Of a DNA stretch of 64,000 bases, positions 1 to 11,465 are shown piece after piece. Source of the stretch: Odontocerum albicorne (Eukaryota; Arthropoda; Insecta; Trichoptera; Odontoceridae); the NCBI GenBank assembly GCA_949825065.1, contig OX463849.1, positions 42,963,234 to 43,027,233 on the forward strand, given 5' to 3'. Every line of letters begins with the position of its first letter. The first letter of the stretch is position 1. The translations under genes and the position numbers were made by a program. The notes beneath the pieces are model-generated. The model saw only the letters and a program-made list of their open reading frames with translations, was not told where the DNA came from and did no database searches.

Positions 1-92
1 TTTATTTGTTTACTCAGTGACAATGTTCCGCCATACAATAAATTTGTCTTACAATATATGGCGAAACAGCTGTCATTGAGTAAATAAATAAA
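1..92. repeat. Fold-back inverted repeat at window edge
   Basis: Positions 1-37 and about 56-92 are imperfect inverted copies: TTTATTTGTTTACTCAGTGA on the left pairs with TCATTGAGTAAATAAATAAA on the right, and both arms carry CGCCATA/TATGGCG. The spacer is about 20 bp. It looks like a small fold-back MITE. The left edge may be cut by the window, so flanking duplications cannot be judged. Confidence 0.6.
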
Positions 93-1970
93 TGATGTAA
101 AATAGAACTATTAAAACGTTTTTGATTTTCTTATTAATAATGGATTTCTATGAATCGAATATCGACATAATAATTAATTGGACTTGTTAAATTAAATTTG
201 AAAATTATTTGAACGAGTCGTTCCAATGTGTATCTAAATACAACATTCCTTTGTTCGTTTATTTGTTTTTGAAGAGCTTGATTAAAATCAGCATTGCGGA
301 TATTTCTAAAACAAACATGCACTTTTGAATTATGCATCTTTCAACTGTTGAACTGCTTGAATTAAAAGCTACTTTGATAACAAATTTTCTGCAATAAACT
401 CAATTTCCGGACACTTGCAACAGACGCAATTAGCAGTGATTGTGGCGCGGCTGCCTCCACGGCTCCGGGATCTGAATAATAATAATAGCAGACCGGTTGA
501 ACAATGCAAGTATGCAACCGTTATCTGTTGGGTGCCAAAGGCATTGAGTTCTGCACAACGTATCAGGAATTGCAGGGCCGGCCACTTTTGACGATACTTA
601 CTTTATGTGTGCCGGCCTAAGTAGAAGAAATAAATATATACATATCCATTCCATTATGCCGTTTCTTTTTTGGTATAGGTTGAGAGGACTGAGTGTCAGA
701 ATTTTGATTGGAAGTGTTATTTACGCTCTTTTCTAAATCCATAGACCCTCAAATATATCAGTCAATTTTTTACTTTTTATTTTCCTTCATTCAAAACGTC
801 ATTAACTTGGCCACACCACATTTCTTTGATCTAACTGTAACACTCGTTTCATTCACATTCACTCTTTATTCATTAATTCGTTCAACATCTCCAAACAAAT
901 TCAGAGGGCTATTATTTATCCTGCTTATTTTTTAGGTCTTAGTTTGCATTAATCCTAAATTATTTTATCCCGTAGGCACACTGACGTATTCTTTATTTCA
1001 TCAATTATCCAAGAATGCTTTTAAAATATTTTTTCTGGTATTCAAATTGTTTCTTATATGTTTCTCGTAAATATACCAAATTATAATGAATATTTTATTA
1101 CAGTTTGAAATAACTATCACAATTTCTTTAATTTGAGAAAGCAATTTTAAATCGGACCGTTCAGTAGTTTGAGCAAAATACAAATGTTAACAGTATTTGA
1201 TGAAATTATTTACTGCCACTGCCTCTAACAGTCTGCTAGGTGAAATTGGTTGGCCTGCAAGCGTCCTGTCGAGCCAAATATTTGTTTAAGGTTTATTCCT
1301 TAAAATGTTTATTCCTTAAAATTTGTAACCTGTGTACAGTATATATTTGCAAATAAATGCAAACCGGACCTGTTGTAACGTATTAGGAAAACGATAAGGT
1401 ATTGCAAACAGCTGTATAAGTTGCATACTCGGCTCCGACTGAGCATAGCGAGAATATGGGTACTAAATATCTGTATTGTTTTCAATAATTGAAATAACCT
1501 TTTGACCAAGTGTCTATATTTGGCACGGCCCAGATAGTATTATTGCACTCGGGGCAATTTGCGGTTTTGCAGTGGCGCAACCGCAATTTTAAGGCTTTGT
1601 AGACTTGTGTTTAATTAAATTTTACAACCCCTTTCGCTTTTGTGGAAGTATTGCATTTTGTTTCCACTTATGAATAGGTTTTTCATGAAATCAAAAATTG
1701 TTCAACCGTTAAGCCTTTGTGGAATCTCAGAATGTTTATATTTATATTTTTGTTTTGTCTCAATTAAATAAATGGACGTATTACAAAGTATTTTGATGTT
1801 ATAAAAACAAATAGAAATTATATTCTTTGATGACTTCCTTATTGAGCTTGTGGTAAAATATTTCCATTTGAAAGTATCATGTTTCATTCATATGTTAATA
1901 CTTAAATTTCTGCCTGGTTTTTACTGTTAATTTCTTGTAAGAACTGTGTGATGAGTTGAAAATGTTTTCC
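93..1970. other. AT-rich stretch, no recognisable gene
   Basis: Only short chance frames (up to 75 codons) occur on both strands. A more GC-rich patch at about 420-620 resembles no family I can name. No element ends or tRNA-like boxes were found. Confidence 0.5.
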
Positions 1971-2173
1971 GATATACCTTTAAAAATTGTAAATTGTTAT
2001 TATTTTACGTAATTTTACAATATAAAATAATGAAAATGATATATCTTTAAAAATTATAAATTGTTATCATTTTACGTAATTTTACAATATAAAATAATGA
2101 AAATGATATACCTTTAAAAATTATAAATTGTTATCATTTTACGTAATTTTACAATATAAAACAATGAAAATGA
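1971..2173. repeat. 67-bp tandem repeat, three copies
   Basis: Units start at 1971, 2038 and 2105 with GATATACCTT or GATATATCTT and run through ACGTAATTTTACAATATAAA. They differ at only a few positions, so the expansion is fairly recent. No reading frame spans the array. Confidence 0.9.
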
Positions 2174-2849
2174 TCGAATTTTTATCTGGGTAAATTGTAC
2201 GAGTATATCATAATTGAATGAAATATTGATCATTCTTCAACTGTATATATTTTGTGTGACGATTGCTCCAATACCTCTTCTGATATTACGAAGTATCTCA
2301 AAAGTGTCAACAAGTACACTTGACCATTAGTGCCTTACGCCGCTACAAATATATCAAATCTAGATGAAAAGTAAATATGAAAACATAACGGAAAATATCT
2401 CATTTTACAAATAAGTAAAAATAAACACCGGCTTCGGGAGATATATAATTCTTGTTTACCTTTATAATAACTTCGAATTTAACGATTAAATAATATATTT
2501 GATGTGTTAAAGAAGAGCGAAATACGATTTTTATCATCTTTATTATCCTTGAAAATAAAATTGATTTTATTCCTCTCTGCTGAGTCAGTTATGTCAGTAT
2601 AACATATACTCGTATCTCAGATAAAGAAGTGATTCAATAAAATAGAAGTTCTTGGGATTTTCGCAAGTTTATGATATTATCCGTACAGTAGGTATTGCAG
2701 TGCTTGAATTTAAAATTGATATGTTATATATTGGAAATTTGAGCAGTTTCAATGTGTTCTTCAGGAAAGGTTTATGTACACATATACCTGCATAGAATAT
2801 TTATTGTAATATTATTTTTTCCATGGCCTGTTATTTTTAAAATGTATTT
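2174..2849. other. AT-rich stretch, nothing recognised
   Basis: No coding signal or element ends are seen. It contains two of the recurrent TACGAGT/ACTCGTA motifs, at about 2200 (partly before this stretch) and 2608. Confidence 0.4.
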
Positions 2850-3305
2850 ATGTTAGTGAAACTGAACGTGGAAAAATGCTGAAAGGAACCGAATAAACGC
2901 TGTAGAAATGCGTGCACTGAGAAGAATACAAGGTGACAATATGTATATGACATATTACGAAATGTGGTGATTAGGGATGGATGTGAACTTAAGGTAAGTA
3001 TTGAGTAATAAATAAGAGCGCACTCTGAGATGGTTTGAGTACGTAAAATCAATGAATGAAGAAATACTAACGACACCAATATACGGGACAAATGTGAGTG
3101 AAGGCGTGGTAGAGAAACAAATATAGTATGTCTAGATCATGTGAATGATATTTTGAAAGATGGAAATATAAGAAGTCAAAGAAATCGTAGGATTTGTGAA
3201 AGAGGTGATATAGGTTTGTTGACATAGGAAAGTCTGACGCTCTGTCCTCTACCAACTCCAACAGGGAAATGGTGTGAAAGTATGCACGTAAGTTTTTTGT
3301 TCAAA
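2850..3305 (+). pseudogene. LINE family A, 3' end of RT ORF (decayed)
   Basis: Translation in shifting frames gives the C-terminal tail of a non-LTR retrotransposon reverse transcriptase ORF: an N-A-V-E-M-R-A-L-R-like stretch (here CRNACTEKNTR), then L-R-W-F-E-Y-V-K-S-M-N near 3030. It ends in a family-typical tail with CTCTGTCCTCT, AACAGGGAAA and GTATGCACGT. Stops and frameshifts are frequent. The same segment recurs at about 9.7, 11.2, 13.4, 29.8, 34.0, 42.5 and 63.4 kb on this strand and at 28.9, 52.3 and 60.0 kb on the other, which supports a dispersed 5'-truncated LINE. The clade was not determined. Confidence 0.6.
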
Positions 3306-3439
3306 GGACAATTTTTTGATGCGTCATTTAGAGAGCAAATTCTTTTTAAAAACTCGGGAATCAACCTCACTATTATAATAAAACAAATCGCATCTGGCAG
3401 CTATAGCAGCACCCGAGCGAATCATGTATAACACTTTAT

Positions 3440-3650
3440 ATGTATACAGCACAACCCTGTATGATTATTGTCATGTAGTTACTGTCAAGATCCTCCAACC
3501 AATCAGAAAGATGTTTATTAGGCATAAAGTGAAAATCAGCGCGAAATTTTTTGTTTTAAAAGAAAATATGGACTTCAGCGGGAATTATGATATACCCTTC
3601 GGGTTGGAAGAATTCGTCATACTAATTATGTCACGGAGGCCGTCAATATT
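3440..3650 (-). repeat. tRNA-derived SINE 'A', decayed copy
   Basis: Reading the minus strand, a tRNA-like head with CCTCCGTGACATAATTAGTA (about 3645-3625) corresponds to the A-box TGGCCTAGTTGGTAAG of better copies. The tail near 3490 (CCTCCAACCAATCAGAAAGA on the plus strand) matches the tail of the 24.5-kb copy (CTTCCAACTAATCAGAAATA). The B box is eroded. It belongs to the same family as the copies at 8.0, 24.5, 31.3, 37.2 and 46.9 kb. Confidence 0.5.
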
Positions 3651-4792
3651 AGTATGTATGAGTATTACTTTGATTTAAACATTTTGACGATCTTTTATAA
3701 AGAAAAAAAAACACTTTGATCGACGATCGAATGGTGAATTTTGCCAACTGTCCTGATCTACGCGTAGTTTATTCATGAATGTCGTGCAACCAAGAGAGTA
3801 TGTAACCTTCTTCCGATTTTATGCTAAATCTCAGTTTTAATATTACAGTCAGAGTAGTCCTTTTCGAATTTATTGAATGGCAATGAATATTCACAAAGCG
3901 AAATCTTTAGGATATTTAATAGTGGCAGTAGATGTTTTAAAATAAAAAATATTTCACATTCTCCATTTAAATTATGAGGAAGACAAAAAATACCTGAATC
4001 TTCCCTATGTCAAATGTCCATGATTGGAGCGATTTTAAGGGTGGATTTTTGCACCGTTTGCAGATGAATAGTGAGAAACCTATTTACAGGAACAAAATTA
4101 ATACAATTAAATATAAGAGCATGCAACAAAGGTAAATGATTTTTCCCCATAAGGAGGGTTTTGAGTCTCAGGTTTATGTGGATGGTATTTTGTTTTCACG
4201 ATTATGAGATAAGGGTGAACAAATATTCTGAAACGTGATACTTCTAATTGCAGTTTCAAATTGAATGTCTAAATTAAAATTAAATCAAAGTAAAAAGGAA
4301 GTTTATAGTTAATTATTGTTTTTATATTGCCCAAAAGTTAGTTTTAAAAATAACTGTATATTTTAATCTACGAATTCTTTCTTCTCTTGCGTAATATGAA
4401 AATCTGAATTGATAGGTATAATATTATTCGAATTGCCTCTCTTTAGAAATATTTTTTCTTTGGATTTCATATCTTATTTTTAAATCTACCGACAGATAAC
4501 ATATTTCAAGAAATACTGTTGGTGTTCTCGAGCAAAATAATGACTGTGATAACAATAATACTCGTACTGAAGTGTCGGCTCTCACATTGTTCCGACTCGG
4601 TAAACAAATTATTGGGCACGCCTACCAACTGTGGTGACGAGGCAGATTTACATGATTGTTAAGGAAATTATGAAATGGAACGAACAGCGAAGTGTTTGTG
4701 AAGACATTTTTTTCACACGACTCAAGAATGACATCATCCGTGTGCAAAATTACTTTGAAACCAGTGTTTGTCTTAATTATACTAAAGTCTCT
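3651..4792. other. No gene recognised
   Basis: AT-rich sequence with no frame above about 80 codons that resembles a protein, and no repeat structure seen. Confidence 0.4.
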
Positions 4793-5330
4793 TTCTTCTA
4801 GATCTTGCGATCTGTTTAAACAGGATTTCAGTTTCGGTCCTGTGACGAAGATGTCCAACTTTCTCTCCATCTCTTTGGTGGACGTCCCGGTGGTCGACGA
4901 CCCTCTGGAATCTCGTGCATTACAATCTTAGATATTCTCGCGGGGTCCATCCTCTCAACGTGGTCCCTCCAGAATCGTCTTCTCTGCCTATTCCATCTCA
5001 CGATGTCCTCAATGTTACAGTTTTTGCGAATTGCCTCATTAAGCATCCTATCTCTAAGGGTTCTACCTACGATAGGCCGCAGTGTTTTCATTTATATTGT
5101 TCTGAGGAGGTGTTTCGTTCTTACAGAGTCTGCTCTTGCTCCGATTCCGTAAGTCATAACAGGTCTTATGCATGTTTTGTATATTCTGACTTTGCGCTTT
5201 CCACCAACATGTGTTTATTGCCCCAAACAGTGTTCCTCAGGCATCCGGAGATAACTGCTGCTTTATTGGTCTGTTCTTTGACTTCATTATACAGATCGAT
5301 TCAAGTCTCTTTCAATTTAATAAATTCTAT
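4793..5330 (-). pseudogene. LINE reverse-transcriptase ORF, C-terminal part
   Basis: On the minus strand, 5091 to 4828 encodes MKTLRPIVGRTLRDRMLNEA and continues to IVRWNRQRRRFWRDHVERM and GRRPPGRPPKRWRESW. This is the post-RT tail of insect non-LTR retrotransposons. Upstream, another frame gives VKEQTNKAAVISGCLRNTVW, then a shifted frame gives RIYKTCIRPVMTYG. Together they read in the usual LINE order: finger region, P-x-M-T-Y-G, then R-P-P-G-R-P-P-K-R-W. At least one frameshift and one stop (just before MKTL) break it, and the RT catalytic motif and endonuclease are absent. It is a 5'-truncated dead copy, a different clade from family A, and related to the fragment at 33.1 kb. Confidence 0.8.
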
Positions 5331-5489
5331 TTTCTACTCCAAGGTGCTAAAATACCTTGGAATTTAAGCTATCAACAAAATTCTGGTGAAATTTTGAAGT
5401 ATTTGAATTGGTGGAATAATAAAATGACAATTTTTTTTGGAGTTTCCTGAAGGGCGCTCAAAACATATACGATTTAGTAATTAGAAAAG

Positions 5490-5690
5490 AAAAGTTTTAT
5501 GGGTTGGATCTCAGATTAAATGTCCTGCGATTAGAAAGATTCAAAATAAATGTTGCAGATCCAAAGTAATGGAGATAGAAAAGTGCGAAAAGAAAAGTAA
5601 ATACGACATATGGGGGAAAAATGAAAGATTGCAGCAAGTTGGGCCAAGATACTTGAGTTTGTCTCTTGGCCCACAGATCCTTATATATTT
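5490..5690 (+). pseudogene. LINE family A RT fragment
   Basis: Plus-strand frames give INVAD-K-VMEIEKCEKK and later LQQVGPRYLSLSL. These align with LRMNAAKSKVMVIEK and LEQV-EF-YL of the better copy at 12.6 kb. This is the region just after the RT catalytic core. Frame breaks and short length make it a remnant. Confidence 0.5.
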
Positions 5691-7650
5691 ACTATTTGGT
5701 CCTTTACAAAAAACGTTTGCCGACCGCTACTCTAAGTAATTACTATTTGATGTTGAAATTTAGAAAACTTAATTTTTAAAGAACTACGTATGGTAAAAAA
5801 AAGAAAAGCTGGGAAGGCCTATAAACAATCTCTGTATGACCTTAGGTAGCGCTAGTCCATGATCACTCGGGACTATGATTTTTTTCAATGAAATTAATAC
5901 TGATTCCGTTTTCTTCACAGTAAGTGAAACTTCGCCTTTGGCCATGCTTCTTTACTGAACTTTTGAGGTTTCTTCTTTACTGAAACCGTTTCTGACTCAT
6001 TGAGTTAACCTAGCCGTATGTACTCATTCTCATGCAACGCGGTTTCGTTTGTACCGTTTTTTGTATTCTTTTAAAACGTTGTATGTATTCAAACGTATTC
6101 TTTGTTTTGTCGCTAAATATTTTATTATGCACAATTTTATGGACATTTCCCATGCGAAATACATTAAACCTTTCTCTATTCTTATTTTGTATTATGTTTT
6201 TTGTTTATTAAGATTTGAATTTGTAAACGCAATCTTATAATTATAATGAATGCATGCACCACTAATTATAGTCTACCATAAGATATACCATTGATAATTT
6301 GTTTGATGCTTTTGTTAAACTCTCCTTTATAATAAGAGAGTATGCATGACAATGTATATTGACGTGGGCACATGCGAAATATGTGTTTTAAGAACAAAGG
6401 GGAGAACTGTTCTCTCTGCCTATCAAATAGTGAGACATATTAATAAAAAAAACTACATCTTATAAAAACAATGATTTTTGAAACACAAAAAAGATAAATA
6501 GAATTCATAAGACAAAGTGTTTTGTGATTGATATGTTGTTGAGGATTATTTTTTGTTTGTAATACTCGTAGCTTGAAAGTGAAGTCAGTCAAAAATCAAA
6601 CCCGAAACCCTAGAATATTGATTAAGTATTAACATGTAAAGGGTGAATCAAATATAAAAATGATTCGAACATTCTCAGCTGATTCTTATATTTTGTTATT
6701 CAAATTGTCCATAAATCGTTATAATTTAAGTATAAATTCTGTATCCAAGTGTTATATAAAATATCTATCGAAGTTAAATAAAAAGTCTAAGGGAAATCTT
6801 GAATTCTATCGATCGCAAGTCGGTATTTTGATTAAAGTTTTCGGGTTGGTTTTTCATTACAATCTGCGAATTTTGCGCCCACTGGCCATCGCCAACTTTC
6901 AATTGTTCTTATTTAATGTTTCGTGTCTAACGAGGGTGATTTTGTCAGGCCGTGAGATTTCCTTCTTGGTGAACAATTGCGCTAATTTCGACTCTCTTTT
7001 TACCTGCCTTCCCGTCTCTCAATTCTGTTTTCAGTTGTTTAAGATTACGCAGCTGAAACAGGAACTTTAGTATCGTTAGCTGTAAATTAATTACTCTTTC
7101 GCGTTGTGGTCTTGTGGAATGTGTACTAAGACCTGACCTTTCTATTGGGGTATGAACGGTCGATCTGTCATTAAAGGAGAAATATTGTCTTTGTACCGTA
7201 AAACAATATGTCATACATAATTGACATTTCTGTCAAGTTGAATAACATATTACAATAGACAAGGTGTGCTTGTATTTGCGACGAAAGTTTTATATGATTT
7301 TTTTTCATTTGTATGTTTTTTTAGAATTCCCGATTAACTTTGATTTATTTTAATGCTATTTTTACACCATTAAACTTGCCAGCGAACAATTTCATTTAAC
7401 TTTTTCTGTTTTTATTGATTCGAGGTATGTATCCCATTCGGTACTACATATCTTTATATCTTAGCTGCTTTTTTAATATCTATCCATTCCAATTTCTTAT
7501 CAAATTTTACTATGTAAGATACGTTTATTTTTTAATACGTTTGTTTTGAGGTTACCTTATTTTGAACCATTACCAATGCACATGCTCGCCATTAAAGTAA
7601 AGTATTTTTCTGTGAGATGGTCTATAACATTTCATGTTCCGTGATATTTT
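5691..7650. other. Mostly unrecognised, AT-rich
   Basis: Nothing assignable apart from one open frame at 6660-7070, listed separately. A GC-richer patch at about 6840-7200 is open on both strands but resembles no family I know. Confidence 0.35.
6660..7070 (+). CDS. Unrecognised 136-codon open frame, probably not a gene
   Basis: An ATG-initiated frame of 136 codons, among the longest ATG frames in the window outside transposons. The product is rich in Leu, Ser, Phe and Asn, with a hydrophobic C-terminal half (GLVFHYNLRILRPLAIANFQ), and matches nothing I recognise. The opposite strand is also open for 89 codons over 6945-7214, which suggests base composition rather than selection. No promoter, splice sites or polyadenylation signal could be tied to it. 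A real single-exon or exonic frame cannot be excluded. Confidence 0.12.
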   Translation: MIRTFSADSYILLFKLSINRYNLSINSVSKCYIKYLSKLNKKSKGNLEFYRSQVGILIKVFGLVFHYNLRILRPLAIANFQLFLFNVSCLTRVILSGREISFLVNNCANFDSLFTCLPVSQFCFQLFKITQLKQEL

Positions 7651-7654
7651 TATT

Positions 7655-7905
7655 TATTTATTTTTTGTAAAGCTTGCATATACAGGTTAAACCCAATAAA
7701 GCTTGAAATAAGAAGTTACTTACGATAAGAAGAAATAATACTATTTACATAAAAAGCTTTAACATTCATTATATATAGTTTAACATTCAACATAACAAAA
7801 AGATTTAACATTCAAAAATATAAAGTTAATAGTTATTAACATTTAACATAACAAAAAGCTTTAACATTCAAAAATATAAAGTTAATAGTTATTAGTTTGT
7901 ACGAA
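7655..7905. repeat. TTTA tract and 56-bp tandem repeat
   Basis: A TTTATTTATTT tract at about 7650-7665 is followed by sequence carrying AATAAAGC. From about 7745 to 7900 a 56-bp unit containing TTTAACATTCAAAAATATAA and AAAGTTAATAGTTATTA repeats about 2.5 times (aligned points at 7802 and 7858). It could be the 3' end of an antisense LINE, but no coding sequence is left to show it. Confidence 0.6.
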
Positions 7906-7989
7906 ACAACTATCTTCCACTACTAAGAAAAGCTCAAAATGCTTTTTTAAAAACATTATCGAAAATGTTGAAGATGTCAATATCTGCGG

Positions 7990-8145
7990 CTTTATTTAGA
8001 AGGGAAATATGATCTACAACACATCTGTTTTGAGATCTGGGGGCTGATGGTTCGATTCCTATCGGTATCCACTTAAAAAAAACCTTGGTTGATTGGGAGA
8101 CATTCCCACATGGCACTAAACCCCACAAGGTTGTACTGTAAACAA
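7990..8145 (+). repeat. tRNA-derived SINE 'A'
   Basis: A perfect B-box-like GGTTCGATTCC lies at about 8051-8061. The following body (TTGATTGGGAGACATTCCCA, then CAAGGTTGTACTGTA) aligns with the tails of the copies at 46.9 and 24.5 kb. The A-box side is eroded. It would be RNA polymerase III transcribed and mobilised by a LINE. Confidence 0.55.
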
Positions 8146-8330
8146 CGAATGTGTAATACAGTGCATTACATGCTAGCTTCACCAGTTTTGGGTTCGATTC
8201 CTTAAAACGTAAAAAAAAATAAGAACACATGGTCCAGTCTGGTAAAAAAAATTGCCAGGTTACAACACTTACACACGCCGAGTACGTATACGAGTGTTGT
8301 TTTCTCTGCACGTGTGGTAGTGTTACCAGT
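8146..8330 (+). repeat. Second tRNA-like module, possible dimeric SINE
   Basis: Directly after the SINE A copy is another B-box, GGTTCGATTCC at about 8193, preceded by GTGCATTACATGCTAGCTTC, which could serve as an A-box region. The rest of the module (GTCTGGTAAAAAAAATTGCC) resembles no other copy here. The two modules may be a dimer or an insertion of one SINE beside another. Confidence 0.4.
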
Positions 8331-9418
8331 ACATGTTGACTTTGTCATGTGGTTCTAAATCCGATGTTTCTATTACTAAGTCCGAATCAACAATTCAGGT
8401 ATGTTGAAAGAAAGAAAACACTTTATTTTTGATGTCCAATTCACAAAAAAAAATCGTTTTTGTTAGGCATATAAAATTCGTTTTAATATGAGCCAAGTAT
8501 GTTAGTATCCGTTTTAACTTTCCAATTTAAATTATTAAATTATGTTCAATTTATGTGTACGAATAAACTCTCTTTGATGTCGAAAATGTCTCAAGACACT
8601 AATCTGCTCTAGTCGTTCCGTATCGACTGAGCCAACTAAACGCCAATATTACGCAGCTAAAGAGGGTGGTATCGTCAGTTATCTTAATTGCTATTTCGCG
8701 TCTCGATCAAGGAAAGTACATAACGTTCAACTACTATGTTATGTGGAATATTCGAGGATGAGCGATCGATACACTAAAGTTGTTTCGCTATTGAAAGCGT
8801 CGCGTGACTGTCGTGTTACCTGCGGATTTATGGCGAGCAGTATGAGGGCTGACACAGATGAGACGTTTTCTATTTATTTCATCGTTTACTGAATGGATCC
8901 ACCTAACCTCAGGTAATATATGGGTTCAGAGGAGAAAGACGGGGACACAGCCATTCATCCTGTCGGCTACAATGGTTTCATGTTAATAGCCGAGCTCTCC
9001 CTCGGATCCTCGGTGTTACTACTCTAATGTGACGACGGTTTATCTTTGACGACGGCTCTTTTTGAATCGGATAGGATTTAAGTCAAAAAGTCATATTTTA
9101 TTCACTCATTTTTTTATCTGGGTTTTTGGCGTATATACCTTGATAATATATTAAATTTTTCATTTGTTTTAAATGTATTCATTTCAAATAAAAGTCGCGA
9201 ATATCCAAACTAATGATATGAAATGTACTCATGCGTGAGAGCGTTGCGTAGAATGTATGGAAAAACATTGTATGGCACAATAAGCAATGAAGACAAGGAA
9301 ATAATGCGGATTGAAAATACGTGTAGTTTTTTTATAGATAATTTGGTATAACGATATTTTCCGATCATTACGATCACTTCAAGACCATTTCTTTATTAGC
9401 TCAACAGAAAATAATGGA
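8331..9418. other. Unrecognised, with a GC-richer block
   Basis: The block at about 8600-9060 is markedly less AT-rich than its surroundings and looks like single-copy sequence. No frame in it resembles a known protein and no RNA fold is evident. It could be host regulatory or exonic sequence, but I see no proof. Confidence 0.3.
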
Positions 9419-9722
9419 GGTTGAGATATACCTGTCGCTGATAAGAGCGTCATCGGGTTATCTTCCACATAAGCTACAGTAAAACATAAATAAGGGAGAT
9501 TGAGATATACCTGTCGCTGATAAGAGCGTCATCGGGTTATCTTCCACATAAGCTACAGTAAAACATAAATAAGGGAGATTGAGATATACCTGTCGCTGAT
9601 AAGAGCGTCATCGGGTTTTCTTCCACATAAGCTACAGTAAAACATAAATTCTGATTTAAAATGTCCTAAGAGTAAAACCAGTCCGGAATTGAATGCTAAC
9701 CGTTAGACTACGGCCGCCGATA
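9419..9722 (-). repeat. SINE 'B' with triplicated 79-bp tail
   Basis: Three nearly identical 79-bp units start at 9421, 9500 and 9579 (TTGAGATATACCTGTCGCTG...). The last runs without a break into sequence whose reverse complement is GGCCGTAGTCTAACGGTTAG, the tRNA-like head of the SINE at 26.74 kb. The joint segment CAGTAAAACATAAATTCTGA matches the tail of that other copy (TCTGAAATTATGTTTTTCTA reversed). So this is one minus-strand SINE-like repeat: the head lacks the B-box segment and the tail has been amplified. Confidence 0.65.
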
Positions 9723-9734
9723 AACCATTTTGAA

Positions 9735-10005
9735 GATGAAGAAAGGAATAATAAGATGGTTCGGCCACGCAGAAAGGATGACTGATGAGAGGTTTAAAAA
9801 AATTGTTTATTCAGGTAAAATATAAGGTATGAAAAAATCGGGAAGTCTTAGCAAATAATGGCAAACCATGTGAATCAACGTCTGTAAGAGGCCAAGTTTT
9901 ATGGTAGGAGAGAATACATGATTAAGTGTATGAAAGTGGCAGTAGCGAAAGATAGGCGCCAAGGTCGAATGAATATGCCTATCCCAATAGGTACGTATAA
10001 GCATT
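9735..10005 (+). pseudogene. LINE family A fragment
   Basis: The plus-strand frame MKKGIIRWFGHAERMTDERF is the conserved L-R-W-F-G-H-V-E-R-M-N-D-E-R segment of family A. Stops follow immediately. The 3' end keeps TAGGCGCCAAGGT and CCTATCCCAATAGGTACGTA, a diverged form of the family's terminal hairpin-like tail. Confidence 0.65.
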
Positions 10006-11204
10006 CGACACTTTAAAAAAAATAAAAATAAATAGTGTAACTATCAAAATATTCGAAAATAAACATTATGATTTTTTATTTTTGCTCTTCTATAAAATTA
10101 GCAAAATGAACATTGTGCTTTTGGGGTTCAGATTTAGCAAATAACTATGTTGTACACGAAGAAAACGTTGCGCTCGAAAGATTTGTGACATATGTAAGGA
10201 TTAAAACATTTGAATTAATCGAGAAATTTTACCAGAGCCGAATTTTGAAATAAAGCACAAAAAATAATGTAAATCAGAAAGGTTTGTATGACCTCCAAGA
10301 ATGTAATGAACATGACGAGTACTCGTAAATTGAGTAATTATTCGTGTCACTGTAATATTAAAGATTTGTTGCAGACCACAATTTGCTAAGTCTACTGGTC
10401 CTGTCCTGTCAGACTCACTTCTTATCCCGTTCATATTTCGAGCTCTATCATCACGTATTTAATAATCTTTCAATTTCACATCTGCATAATAATTATTATT
10501 GTGTAAAATATAATACTTTCCACCCGATGATACAAGGCAGCTTTTTATTTGATTAAAATGATTCCCCTTATATAACAGAAGGTTGAGTTGGATTGACACG
10601 ATATGCGTACGGCAAAATTGAGCTATGAACTTAATTGAGAGACTCCTGGCGGTTTGCTTCGTGTCATAAAACATGTGAGTTTGCTCAACTTGCCTAATCG
10701 TACGAGTCGCAGAACTTTTTGAACGATCCTTTATTAGTTTGTTATAAGTTAAGATTTAGATCAAAGTTAAAGTAAACTTGATATGAGGTTCATCAATGAT
10801 GATGGCATTTTGATGTTAAGGATCGTTTTGTTTTATGAGAGATTCTAACATTATGTACTATATTCTGGAGGTTTCAGTTTTAATATCTGATTAAATCACT
10901 CTCACTGTATTTACTTTACAGACCATGTATTACTAAAGTTAAATTCTCTGTCATTTTCTAGGTAGATATTTTTTGTGACTCTCCAGTTATCGACCCCTAT
11001 GCTTGTTTCATTTCGAGAGATATCGCCCATCCATCGTAGGCGAGGGCACCCCAGGAGAATCCTTTATTTTTTTAAAGTTTTTCAAAAAAAAAATAGCATT
11101 CTAGATTGTTAAAAGAGCGTTTACTATGCTTTTACTAAGTGAAAATCTTACTTGCCAATCGTATCACCGACGTTGCTTATTTACGTACATTTATTAATGC
11201 ATTT
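10006..11204. other. No gene recognised
   Basis: AT-rich with short chance frames. The block at about 10980-11060 is less AT-rich but unassigned. Confidence 0.4.
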
Positions 11205-11465
11205 CTTTATTTGTTATATCGTATGACAAACTAAAATAGTTTGGGCACGTGGATCGAATGAATGAAAAAAGACTAATAAAACAAATACACAGTGCAAAAG
11301 TGAGTTAAGGGTGGGGTAGAGATATAACAAAGAAAGTATGGTTGGATCAAGTGTATGATATTTAGAAATAAGAAAGGCGAAAGATTTGTGTTGCGATATA
11401 ACAGTGTGGAGTTCTCTCATTTTTGCCTACCCCGATAGGGAGACGGCGTGATGGTATGTATTACA
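11205..11465 (+). pseudogene. LINE family A, 3' end only
   Basis: It starts at TTTGGGCACGTGGATCGAAT (the F-G-H-V-x-R-M segment), continues through TGGATCAAGTGTATGATATT, and ends with TTGCCTACCCCGATAGGGAG and a GTATGTA tail. About 250 bp long, with multiple stops. The strand follows the other family A copies. Confidence 0.6.
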
